64,000 bases of DNA, taken from NCBI RefSeq assembly GCF_037095755.1, contig NZ_JBAWKJ010000003.1:783325-847324 (forward strand). Reading direction: 5' to 3'. The stretch is from Sphingopyxis sp. CCNWLW2 (lineage in GTDB: Bacteria; Pseudomonadota; Alphaproteobacteria; Sphingomonadales; Sphingomonadaceae). The notes below the pieces were generated by a model. It searched no databases. It was given only the letters and a program-made list of their open reading frames with translations, and had not been told where the DNA came from. This document shows, piece by piece, positions 14,774 through 23,083 of the stretch. Each line of letters starts with the position of its first letter. The first letter of the stretch is position 1. The translations under genes and the position numbers were made by a program.

Positions 14774-16173
14774 CCTCTCGCCCCGCCTTCTATGGTGTCG
14801 CGATCGCTTTTCTCGCCGCTGAAAGCTGCCAGCTGTCCGAGCTGTAGAGGCTTCAGGGGTGGACGGATGCGATAATAATCGACCAGCGATGGCGTTTCGC
14901 CCTTGCTGGCGGCAATAATCTCGGTTGTCGTCAGTCCGCACATGCGCCCTTGGCACGGTCCCATGCCCGGCCGGATGAACGATTTTACCTGATTGGGCCC
15001 CGGTGCGCCGAGATCGATCGCCGCGCGGATTTGGCCAGCCGTCAGCTCCTCGCAGCGGCAAACCACCGTGTCGTCCGCGGGAGCCAGAATCTGGGACGAC
15101 GGCGCGTACAGCGTTTCGAGAAAGGGTCTGATCGTCGCCTCGCGCCGTAGCTCCCCCCGGATCGCGGCCGGATCCGAGGCGATGGACTTTCCGGCCTTTT
15201 CGGCAATCCGCAGACCGGCTAACCGCCCCTGGAGTTCCGCAGCCAACGCGCCGCCGATGCCGCCGCCGTCCCCGGCAACATAGATTCCGGGAACGCTCGT
15301 TTCACCATAGCTATCGAGAACCGGTGCAAAGCAGCGCTGGCGTTCGTTCCATATATGCTGGCAACGCAATAACCGGGTTATTTGCTGGTTAGGCACCACA
15401 CCCTGATGGAGGGCAACCAACTCAACCGGCAGTTCGTGATGACCGCCGCCGGACTCAAAACATAGTGTTTCGGCGCGCTCATTGCCGCGGATCGAAATCG
15501 ATGTCGCATCCCGATAGACTGGCAGCCCCGCCCGCCGGACCGTCCGCATCATCTGGAGCCCCTTGCGCAGATACCCGATTGCGGCGCCGTTGAGCGCCAA
15601 TTTCGCGAGAGCCGCGATGTAGCGTGAACGCGGTACCGTCTCGACAATGGCCCGCGGTTGCATATCGGCGGCGATCATCTGGGCAGCGAACAACCAGAGC
15701 AGCGGCCCCGAGCCGACCAGAACGGCATTATCGGGCACCCGCCCGTTCGCTTTGAGCATGATCTGGCATGCACCGACGGTGACAACGCCGGGCAGCGTCC
15801 AGCCCGGCAGCGGCGTCGATCGTTCTATGGCGCCGGTGGCGACGATCAGCGCACCCGCCGAGAAGCTCGTAAGAATACCGGCCTTCGAATAGAATATCTC
15901 CAGGTCGGGATTTACATTCACGACCGTCGCGCCGGAAAGATACACCGCGCCGCTGGATCGGAATTCCGCTGCGAGGTCGCGGCCGCGGGCGTAATCCTTG
16001 CCAAGGATTTCGAGGCGCAACGCATCCGCCGCCTCGACTGCGCGATATATCTGGCCGCCCGGCTCGGGCTGCTCGTCAAGAACGATGGTCGAAAGCCCCG
16101 CGCGGGCGCTTTCAATCGCGGCAGCCATGCCGGCGGGCCCCGCGCCGACGATCGCAACGTCATACTGGTTCAT
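14770..16173 (-). CDS. FAD/NAD(P)-binding oxidoreductase, alpha subunit (HcnB/OoxA-like)
   Basis: A 467-residue subunit. The N-terminal FAD motif is VGAGPAGMAAAIESARAG, a second nucleotide-binding segment is near VLVGSGPLLWL, and GIYVAGDGGGIGG is the distal FAD motif. The C-terminal region (from about residue 372) has VCRCEELTAGQ and PGMGPCQGRMCG, the four cysteines of a BFD-like [2Fe-2S] domain. This layout is typical of the alpha subunit of heterotrimeric opine or proline dehydrogenases, which relay electrons between cofactors. ATG 16173 overlaps the preceding small iron-sulfur gene by 4 bp. Confidence 0.9.
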   Translation of the reverse strand: MNQYDVAIVGAGPAGMAAAIESARAGLSTIVLDEQPEPGGQIYRAVEAADALRLEILGKDYARGRDLAAEFRSSGAVYLSGATVVNVNPDLEIFYSKAGILTSFSAGALIVATGAIERSTPLPGWTLPGVVTVGACQIMLKANGRVPDNAVLVGSGPLLWLFAAQMIAADMQPRAIVETVPRSRYIAALAKLALNGAAIGYLRKGLQMMRTVRRAGLPVYRDATSISIRGNERAETLCFESGGGHHELPVELVALHQGVVPNQQITRLLRCQHIWNERQRCFAPVLDSYGETSVPGIYVAGDGGGIGGALAAELQGRLAGLRIAEKAGKSIASDPAAIRGELRREATIRPFLETLYAPSSQILAPADDTVVCRCEELTAGQIRAAIDLGAPGPNQVKSFIRPGMGPCQGRMCGLTTTEIIAASKGETPSLVDYYRIRPPLKPLQLGQLAAFSGEKSDRDTIEGGARG

Positions 16174-16466
16174 GCCGGCGCATCCGGTCCGGCCGGCTGA
16201 CTGCGGACGACCATGCCCTGCCTGACTTGCAGCATGCACGCCTGGGAGTTGAAAGCGCCGTCCACCTCGACCAGACACTCGAAACACGCCCCCATCATGC
16301 AGAAGGGCCCGCGCGCGACGCCGGAGATCGGCGATTTGCGGACGGAAATTTCCCCTGCTGCGAGGAGAGCGGACGCGACGCTGTCGGTCGCCGTCGCGCG
16401 GACTGGCTTGCCGTTGAAAGTGAAGGTAATATTCTCTCCGGACGAACCTTGTATTTGTTTTAACAT
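16170..16466 (-). CDS. Small (2Fe-2S)-binding subunit (HcnA/OoxC-like)
   Basis: A 98-residue ferredoxin-like subunit of the same heterotrimeric flavoenzyme. It shows FTFNGKPVRA at the start of the fold and a cluster of cysteines in PFCMMGACFECLVEV plus a later SQACM. This arrangement fits the compact [2Fe-2S] gamma subunit. It is the first gene of the operon. ATG 16466 was chosen over longer frames because the fold starts here. The 206-nt upstream region is shared with the divergent LysR gene. Confidence 0.88.
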   Translation of the reverse strand: MLKQIQGSSGENITFTFNGKPVRATATDSVASALLAAGEISVRKSPISGVARGPFCMMGACFECLVEVDGAFNSQACMLQVRQGMVVRSQPAGPDAPA

Positions 16467-16672
16467 CGCGTTTCCCTGGGGCCTGGACTCGAATTTTCGG
16501 CAGTGTTTGCTCCGCCTGGCTTGACGGATCGGGAGCGCCACGCCGTCATTCGCGACCCGACGTGCCGATCATGGAAGGGGAGGGCTATGGGCTTGCAAGC
16601 GGCAGCAGTATTCGCCCATATCATATTCGTCCAAGTCGAAATTTTGCGTCGAACATTCTGTCAGGATATACT
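16467..16672. promoter_or_regulatory. Divergent control region between the oxidase operon and the LysR gene
   Basis: This is the classical arrangement for LysR autoregulation and target activation. The part nearest LysR (about 16610-16670) is A/T-richer, and an AGGA ribosome site lies about 10 nt before ATG 16673. No exact T-N11-A palindrome could be singled out by eye. Confidence 0.4.
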
Positions 16673-17602
16673 ATGCCGCGGCACATCAACCTTCGTCAGA
16701 TCGAGGCCTTCAAGGCACTTATCGAAAGTGGCACCGTCAGCCGCGGTGCATTGCTGTTGAACATCTCACAGCCGGCCATGAGCAAGCTGATCGCCCATCT
16801 GGAGTTCGATACCCAGCTGAAGTTGTTTGATCGCGTGAAGGGACGGCTCGCCCCGACCGAGCATGCAATGCGCCTCTATGACGAGATCGGGCGCGTTTTT
16901 GCCGGTGTTCGGCAGGTGGAAAGCGCCGTCGAGGCCATACGCCGGGAAGAGCAGGGGCGCATTGCGATCGGCGTTCTCCCCGCGCTGGCAGGCTCCTTCG
17001 TTCAGCGCGTCACCACGGCGCTCCTGCAGGAACACGGCAATATATTCTGCTCTATCGAGTCGCTGGGATCGCCCTGGATCGTCGAGCGGCTCATATCGCG
17101 AAAACTCGATATCGGCTTGGTGAGCAACGCGATCGACAACCCCTATGTCGCCCGCGAGCCGCTGATGGAGCATGCGCTGGTCTGCATCATGACCCCGGAC
17201 CACCCCCTCGCTGCGAAAGCGGTGATCCGGCCGGGAGACCTTCACGGCGAGCCTTTTATCTCGTTCCATCCGGAGACCGACATCGCAGCCCTTGTCGATA
17301 CTATGTTCGATGAGCACGAAGTGCGTCCGAATTCACACGTGGTGGCCAACGTGACACCGACAGTATGTGAGCTCGTGGCAGCCGGGCTCGGCGTATCGAT
17401 CGTTCATCCGCTGTCGTTGAGTGGTTTCGAACATCGCCTCGTGGCGAGGCGTTTCGCGCCGACGATACCGTATCACTTTCAACTTTGCCGCAGCACGGAC
17501 AGCCGGAATGCGCGCCTCGTCGAAGCCTTCGTCCAGCAGGCGCGGGCAATAGCTCTTCAGATTTCGAACACGATGCTGGGAGGCCCGCTTCCCGATCCAT
17601 GA
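16673..17602 (+). CDS. LysR-family transcriptional regulator
   Basis: A 309-residue regulator. The N-terminal winged helix-turn-helix (residues 5-64) reads NLRQIEAFKALIESG, then SQPAMSKLIAHLE, and is followed by an effector-binding domain of the periplasmic-binding type. A frame extends to 16562, but ATG 16673 begins exactly at the domain and has AGGA upstream. It sits divergent to the flavin-oxidase operon and 386 nt before a TonB receptor, so it probably senses the imported compound and controls the whole island. Confidence 0.92.
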   Translation: MPRHINLRQIEAFKALIESGTVSRGALLLNISQPAMSKLIAHLEFDTQLKLFDRVKGRLAPTEHAMRLYDEIGRVFAGVRQVESAVEAIRREEQGRIAIGVLPALAGSFVQRVTTALLQEHGNIFCSIESLGSPWIVERLISRKLDIGLVSNAIDNPYVAREPLMEHALVCIMTPDHPLAAKAVIRPGDLHGEPFISFHPETDIAALVDTMFDEHEVRPNSHVVANVTPTVCELVAAGLGVSIVHPLSLSGFEHRLVARRFAPTIPYHFQLCRSTDSRNARLVEAFVQQARAIALQISNTMLGGPLPDP

Positions 17603-17988
17603 CCGGTCCGGGCCCGGTCTCCTCGCGTAGCTTTCAATAGCGTCCACGCTCGATCAATCGAGAGCGCCGGCCCACGCCACTCCAAAATGACCGGCCGCGA
17701 TCTCTCCGAACCGACTCCGAAGTTCCTCCGTCCCTCATCGCCGGGACGTGCGTCGACGGCTTCGCAATCGACGCCTGTGGTGAAACGCGGGAATCGAATG
17801 GCGTCGCATGTGGAATTTTACGGCCGGCCTTGGCTTGGCCCGGCGCTGCAACCTCCGCGCATTCTGCACCCTGCTCAAATAGTATAACTCTGAAGAATAG
17901 ACAGGCCGATTTTCCGACTTTGACAGAATTAGGTCATCGCTCTCATTCTGGGCCCCTCAAGGCAGAAAACGTCAGAGGAGGGGTTAAG
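17603..17988. promoter_or_regulatory. Leader region of the TonB receptor
   Basis: A 386-nt gene-free region. An A/T-rich patch around 17875-17900 and a TTGACA at 17919-17924 suggest the promoter, but the matching -10 is poor. GAGGAGGGG precedes the receptor start. Small reading frames here do not look coding. Confidence 0.4.
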
Positions 17989-20898
17989 ATGGCCAAGACC
18001 AGCATTCGCGCGATCCGTTTGGGCAGGACGCGTTTCTTCAGCCTGAGCGTAAGCGCATTCGCTCTTCTTGCTATTCCGGCCGCAGCCTTCGCTCAGGAGG
18101 CCGACGCTTCGGACGCCCCGGCCCCGGTAGCGGCGCAGGATGACAGTCCGGTATCCCAGGAGCCGCCCGCCGCGAGCACGTCCGATGTCTCGGAAATTAC
18201 CGTTACCGGCACGCGCGTGATACGCGACGGATATGAAGCGCCGACGCCGACGACGGTTCTTGGCGCCGAGGAGATCAACAAGAAGGCACCTGCCAACCTT
18301 GCTGATTTCGTCAACCAGCTTCCGTCACTCTCCGGCAGTGTGAACCCGCGGTCTTACTCGGCGGCGATCAGCCTTGGATCGGCTGGTATCAACGCCCTCA
18401 ATCTTCGGGCGCTTGGTTCCAATCGTACGCTCGTCCTTCTCGACGGTCGCCGCGTCGCCGCGTCGACCGCGAGCGGGCTGGTCGACATCAACACCATTCC
18501 GCAGGCGCTGGTAAAGCGGGTCGATGTCGTCACCGGCGGCGCGTCGGCGGACTGGGGTTCGGATGCCGTCGCCGGCGTTGTGAACTTCGTGCTCGACAAG
18601 GATTTTACGGGCATCAAGGGAACGATCCAGGGAGGCGTCACCACTTATGGCGACGACCGCAACTACAATGTCTCGCTTGCCGCCGGCACCCGATTTGCGG
18701 ACGGCCGGGGCCACATCATGGTGAGCGCGGAAATCGCGCATAACGAAGGTATCGCGGGCAATGGCGAGCGCGACTGGTACAATGGCGCAAAAATCTTTGC
18801 CAATCCGAACTACACGGCGACCAACGGCCAACCGCAGTTACTGGCGCTGCCGAACGTCGGCTTCACGACGGCGACGCCCGGCGGCATTATTACGAGCGGA
18901 CTGCTCGCAGGAACCTACTTCGGACCGGGTGGCACGCCAACGCGGCTGAACTATGGTTCGATCGTTAGCGGCAACTTCATGGCGGGCGGCGACTGGCGCT
19001 ATGCCGATTTCGGCGAGTCCGGTGATCTCGACCCGCGGCTCAGCCGGCAAAGCATATTTGGCGCGGCAAGTTTCCAGGCAACCGACCATCTCGAAGTGTA
19101 TCTTGAAGGTTCGTACAGCCGCGCCACGTCGCGCGCGGCATCGACCGATCAATTCAATTTCGGCAGCTACACGATCCAGCCGGACAATGCCTTCATCCCG
19201 GCAAGTATCGCCTCCCAGAATGCGTCGTCGTTCAGACTCGGCACGTTGCACTCGGATCTCGGTCCAATCATTGCGAGGACCAAAAGATCGTCGCTTCGCC
19301 TCGTTGCAGGCGCAAAGGGCGATTTCGAGGCGTTGGGCACCGATTGGAAATGGGATGTCTCGGGCCAGAAGTCGGTCACTCACGCCGATGCCAGCACCCG
19401 GATCACCGTCACGGCGAACCTCCTCAACGCGATCGATTCGGTCCGTTCGCCGACGGGGGCGATCGTCTGCCGGTCGGCGCTGACGAACCCGAGCAACGGA
19501 TGCGTGCCCTACAATGTGTTCGGAACCGGCGTGAACAGCCAGGCCGCTGTCGACTATGTTCTCGGCAATGCATTTCTCAACAGCAAGCTGACCCAGGATG
19601 TGTACGCCGCGACCTTGCATGGCGATCCGTTCTCGACCTGGGCGGGCCCGGTATCCTTGGCGTTGGGCGTCGAGCATCGCCGCGAAGCGATCTCTGGACG
19701 CGTCGATGCGCTGGATGCCGCTTCGCTCGCGACCTCCGTGGCGAACAATGCAGCGCGGATTCCACCATATTTCGCCGGAAACTATCTGCCTACATTCGGT
19801 TCATATCATGTGACCGAAGGCTTTGTTGAAGTGGTCGTGCCGCTTGCAAAAGCGCTCGATTTCAACGGTGCCGTCCGTGCAACGGACTACAGCACGTCGG
19901 GCTATGTGACGACCTGGAAAGCTGGTCTGACCTACAAGCCCGTGGACGATGTCACGTTTCGTATCACTCGTTCGCGGGATATTCGCGCGCCAAATCTTTC
20001 GGAACTTTATCAGGCGGCGGGCGCCGCCGCCGCCGCGGTCAATGATCCGTTTCGCGGCAACGCGCTTGTGCAAACCTTCCAGGTGACTTCGGGCAATCCC
20101 AATCTGAAACCCGAGCGGGCGGACACGCTCGGCCTGGGGGTCGTTGTCGAACCGAGGTTCATTCCGGGCTTTGCCTTGTCAGTAGATTATTACAACATCG
20201 ATATCAAAGACGCGATCTCGACGGTTAATGCGGCCGCAGTCGTGGACCAGTGCTTCGAAGGGAACACCGCGTTTTGTTCCCAGATCACCCGCAATGATGC
20301 AGGCGTTATCGCTTCGATCGGCGTGGTGCCGGTCAATGTCGCCAAGCAGATTTCCCGTGGCATCGACTTTGAAGCCAGCTACCGCCGCCCGCTTTTCGAC
20401 GGTTCCTTGACCCTGCGTTTCCTCGGCACGCGTTTCCTCAAGAGCTATTCGAACGACGGCATTACCGCTGCAACCGATCTCGTGGGCACGAATGGCACCA
20501 GCGGAAGCCTTCGAACGTCACTTCCGAAGTTTCGCTACACGGCAACCATCGGTTACGATCGTGATCCCTTCTCGGTCTTGCTGACCGCACGCGGGTTCAG
20601 TGCGGGCAAGATCAATACATCCTATATCGAGTGCACGTCGAGCTGTCCGGCTTCGACAGTCGCTCACCCGACGATCAACGACAATCATATGCCCGGCGCG
20701 ATCTATTTCGATGCCAGTATGTCGGTCGATATCTCCAACCAGCTCGAAGCCTTTCTTGCGGTCGATAACATCGCGAACAAGGATCCCTATCAAATGCCAT
20801 ACGGCCCCACGATCGGGGCGAACCCCATCAGCGTCAATCCCGTCCTGTATGATGTATTGGGGCGTACCTTTCGAATGGGCGTCCGATTCAAATTATGA
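17989..20898 (+). CDS. TonB-dependent outer-membrane receptor of the catabolic island
   Basis: A 969-residue receptor. Residues 1-36 are a signal peptide ending AAAFA-Q. A TonB box-like segment EITVTGTRV follows at about residue 67, then the plug domain with VRALGSNRTLVLLDGRR-type sequence (NLRALGSNRTLVLLDGRRV), RVDVVTGGASADWGSDAVAG and a large beta-barrel ending in FRMGVRFKL with the terminal aromatic/hydrophobic signature. This large sphingomonad receptor type imports organic molecules. Its place directly after LysR suggests that it takes up the substrate of the oxidase. A strong hairpin follows at 20951-20989. Confidence 0.95.
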   Translation: MAKTSIRAIRLGRTRFFSLSVSAFALLAIPAAAFAQEADASDAPAPVAAQDDSPVSQEPPAASTSDVSEITVTGTRVIRDGYEAPTPTTVLGAEEINKKAPANLADFVNQLPSLSGSVNPRSYSAAISLGSAGINALNLRALGSNRTLVLLDGRRVAASTASGLVDINTIPQALVKRVDVVTGGASADWGSDAVAGVVNFVLDKDFTGIKGTIQGGVTTYGDDRNYNVSLAAGTRFADGRGHIMVSAEIAHNEGIAGNGERDWYNGAKIFANPNYTATNGQPQLLALPNVGFTTATPGGIITSGLLAGTYFGPGGTPTRLNYGSIVSGNFMAGGDWRYADFGESGDLDPRLSRQSIFGAASFQATDHLEVYLEGSYSRATSRAASTDQFNFGSYTIQPDNAFIPASIASQNASSFRLGTLHSDLGPIIARTKRSSLRLVAGAKGDFEALGTDWKWDVSGQKSVTHADASTRITVTANLLNAIDSVRSPTGAIVCRSALTNPSNGCVPYNVFGTGVNSQAAVDYVLGNAFLNSKLTQDVYAATLHGDPFSTWAGPVSLALGVEHRREAISGRVDALDAASLATSVANNAARIPPYFAGNYLPTFGSYHVTEGFVEVVVPLAKALDFNGAVRATDYSTSGYVTTWKAGLTYKPVDDVTFRITRSRDIRAPNLSELYQAAGAAAAAVNDPFRGNALVQTFQVTSGNPNLKPERADTLGLGVVVEPRFIPGFALSVDYYNIDIKDAISTVNAAAVVDQCFEGNTAFCSQITRNDAGVIASIGVVPVNVAKQISRGIDFEASYRRPLFDGSLTLRFLGTRFLKSYSNDGITAATDLVGTNGTSGSLRTSLPKFRYTATIGYDRDPFSVLLTARGFSAGKINTSYIECTSSCPASTVAHPTINDNHMPGAIYFDASMSVDISNQLEAFLAVDNIANKDPYQMPYGPTIGANPISVNPVLYDVLGRTFRMGVRFKL

Positions 20899-20950
20899 TC
20901 TTCGTTCGTTGGCGCGGTCCGGGTTGTTTCCAGCCGGAACGAAACGTCCG

Positions 20951-20989
20951 GTGCTTTATCGGCAGGGCCAGTCCCGGCCGATAAAGCAC
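20951..20989. terminator. Long hairpin after the TonB receptor
   Basis: A perfect 13-bp inverted repeat (20951-20963 and 20977-20989), extended inward by GGG/CCC after one mismatch, lies 52 nt after the receptor stop. No T-run follows, so it is either a Rho-assisted or bidirectional terminator or another structural repeat. Confidence 0.6.
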
Positions 20990-21219
20990 ATTGGCCTGGC
21001 GATTTCGGCCGGCGGTTTCATTAATCCGGGAGCTCCCCGGATTCTACCGGATGCGCGCAGATATCGATCCTATGCTCAAAATCGCCTGTCGGCACATCGC
21101 CGGTTGGACTGGATACCTATAAGTCTCTGACTAGCCGGGGGTCGACCCACGACGTCGGCGCCTTTCGCATCCGTCCCCGACGCCGGGATTTTGTCGTTGA
21201 AGATGTCTGCGACTGTCCG

Positions 21220-21335
21220 GCGAGCGGCGCATCGACCGCCTCGGCGCCGAACGGAAGCACGTGGTGCCGCGCGCACGCGCCATCGATCCGCGCAATTTTG
21301 GCGCGAAGATCGGCGAGGACGGCAGGGTGGCGCAT
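21220..21335 (-). pseudogene. imuA: imuA 5' fragment
   Basis: From ATG 21335 the minus strand encodes about 35 residues, VLADLRAKIARIDGACARHH then VLPFGAEAVDAPLAG, which match the N-terminus of ImuA, the RecA/SulA-like partner of the ImuB-DnaE2 mutasome. Past about 21,225 the similarity stops and the frame becomes low-grade sequence to 21,117. It is a truncated relic in the 607-nt stretch 20899-21505, which otherwise contains only the receptor hairpin and unassigned sequence. Confidence 0.6.
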
Positions 21336-21366
21336 GATGTCGTAGGACTCGGCACATCGTTTGCTT

Positions 21367-21381
21367 GTTCTCTCTTTGTTT
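21367..21381. promoter_or_regulatory. Degenerate LexA-like box upstream of the imuA relic
   Basis: GTTC, seven bases, then GTTT matches the alphaproteobacterial LexA consensus GTTC-N7-GTTC at all but one position. It lies 32 nt upstream of the imuA relic start, as expected for an SOS-regulated gene. Confidence 0.4.
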
Positions 21382-21505
21382 CTTGTCAGCCAGCCAAGTC
21401 AGGCGCGACGCCGCAACTTGCGCCCAACATAAGCGCGATCCTGTCCGGAATGAATCGAGTTTGGCTTGCCAGAGTCTTGATTGTCGGCCAGATTCAGGGG
21501 CTGAC

Positions 21506-22411
21506 ATGAAAATGGATATCGATCATCTTCCGGGGCGGCAGCAGGGCGAACTCCAGCGCATCAAGGATGTGCTGATGGAGGAATTCGCGCGGTCTATCGA
21601 GCGCGCGACCAAGGCTGAAAAGCGCAACGGCAAGATTCTGAAGATCATCCTGTTCGGCAGTTATGCCCGGGAAGATTGGGTTGACGAGCCTGAGAATGGC
21701 TATCAGTCGGACTTCGATCTGCTCGTCATCGTCAGCCACGAAGACCTGACCGATATCTCCGATCATTGGTATATCGCCGAGGATAAGATCCTTCGCGATC
21801 CTGAGGTCGGCCGGACGCTCAACATCATCGTTCACACGCTCGCGGACGTGAACCGGGCGCTGACGCGCGGCGAATATTTCTGGGTCGACATCCTGCGCGA
21901 CGGCATATTGCTGTACGAACTGCCGAACCACGCTCTTGCCCAGCCGAAACCAATGACTCCAACCGACGCGTACGAGATGGCGGTGGAATATCACTCGGTC
22001 CAAATACCGAAGATCGACAGCGCCCTCAAAATTGCGCGTTTCGCGATCGACGAAGGCGAACGAAACGATGCGGCATTTATGCTTCATCAGGCGGTAGAGC
22101 GGGCTTACGCGGGCTACCTATTGACGCATACGTTCTATTTCCCGCGCTCACATAATATCAAATTCCTACGCTCGCTGGCGGAAGACCGCGAACCGCGGCT
22201 GATTGAGGCCTGGCCCCGTGACAGCAAATTGGACCGACGCCGCTTCGAGCTGTTGAAGCGCGCCTATGTCGAGGCGCGATATTCGCCGAACTATGAAATC
22301 ACCGTCGAGGACCTCGAAGCGCTTGCGGCGGCCGCCCGCAACCTGCGCGAGCTCGTCGAGCGACTTTGCCGGGAACAACTGGACCGGCTGCGTTCGGCCG
22401 CCGGACGGTAG
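21506..22411 (+). CDS. Single-chain MNT nucleotidyltransferase-HEPN protein
   Basis: A 301-residue two-domain protein. The first half is a minimal nucleotidyltransferase (MNT) with LFGSYAREDW (about residues 48-57) and, 14 residues on, SDFDLLVIV, the GS...DxD metal-binding signature. The second half (about residues 150-290) is a helical HEPN domain with AFMLHQAVERAYAGYLL and a possible RNase-type R-x-H site in FPRSHNIKFL. In most bacteria these are two genes of a toxin-antitoxin pair in which MNT AMPylates the HEPN RNase. Here they are fused, so toxin and control may act in one chain. ATG 21506 follows CAGGGG. Confidence 0.85.
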   Translation: MKMDIDHLPGRQQGELQRIKDVLMEEFARSIERATKAEKRNGKILKIILFGSYAREDWVDEPENGYQSDFDLLVIVSHEDLTDISDHWYIAEDKILRDPEVGRTLNIIVHTLADVNRALTRGEYFWVDILRDGILLYELPNHALAQPKPMTPTDAYEMAVEYHSVQIPKIDSALKIARFAIDEGERNDAAFMLHQAVERAYAGYLLTHTFYFPRSHNIKFLRSLAEDREPRLIEAWPRDSKLDRRRFELLKRAYVEARYSPNYEITVEDLEALAAAARNLRELVERLCREQLDRLRSAAGR

Positions 22412-22426
22412 CGCTCCGCCCTGCGG

Positions 22427-22675
22427 TCAACCGGGCGTATATGCCTTCCCGTCACCGATAAACCGCTTGCTCCGGGCTTTCGCGTCGGCCCGGAGAACGG
22501 CCATCTCGGCATTGTTACATTCGTCGCCGCGAACCGAGCCATCCTGACACCCGGCGAACACCTCTCGCGCCTCGTCGACATGCGCGTCGAAATACTGCTT
22601 GCTACGTGGCTCTTCCTTCCCTCAGCTCGCCAGCGCGGTTCCGATAAGCATGAATCCAATAACTTGCGTCTTCAT
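22427..22675 (-). pseudogene. eexN: EexN-family entry-exclusion lipoprotein with in-frame TGA at the lipobox Cys
   Basis: After a strong AAAGGAGGG site, ATG 22675 opens a frame of 17 codons that reads as a lipoprotein signal (MKTQVIGFMLIGTALAS). A TGA codon (22624-22622) then stands where the invariant lipobox Cys should be. The same frame continues without interruption for 65 codons as a mature EexN-like protein, with SKQYFDAHVDEAREVF, GCQDGSVRGDECNNAE and a normal stop at 22427. EexN-like lipoproteins block redundant conjugation. A single TGC/TGT to TGA change explains the break, so it is called a recent pseudogene. Family assignment is from pattern only. Confidence 0.7.
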
Positions 22676-23083
22676 CAGGCCCTCCTTTGCGAGCCGACAA
22701 ATTATCGCGGGGCACCACAACGGAGCAACAAAAGACCGCAGAAACTCTCAAATCGAGAGCGATTGTTTGCGCGCACGGTCGTCAGGCGGTCGGACATTTG
22801 ATAAAGGCATCACCGGCCGGGCGGCCGTCGCATATGTGCAAGCCTCGGCTAAAAGCGACGGCGCAAGTTCTCGAACTTGTTCTCAACGCCCGGCCTCATT
22901 CCACTGAAAATGACGGCTTTGCGCCCGATGTCGGCCGTTCCGGCCTTGATTGGCGTCTTCCGAAAAGATGGTGTATCGCGGCGGCTGCATTTCAGGACCG
23001 GCATCTGAGTTTGCAGCCCCTTCATCTATGATGGTTTGATCGGGGTCATCCTGGCCTTGAGCATCAAGGAGGGAGTGACGGCG
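22676..23083. other. Gene-free region before the IS110-family transposase
   Basis: 408 nt without a credible gene. It holds small hairpins: CTCTC-AAATC-GAGAG near 22748 and CAAGTT-CTCG-AACTTG near 22864-22879. The last 50 nt belong to the insertion sequence. If this element is of the IS110 subgroup, a bridge RNA could be encoded at this 5' side. Confidence 0.35.

Noticed and set aside
22622..22624. TGA in the eexN-like gene as a selenocysteine codon
   Set aside because: No SECIS-like stem was recognised directly downstream and no selenoprotein of this family is known; point mutation is simpler.
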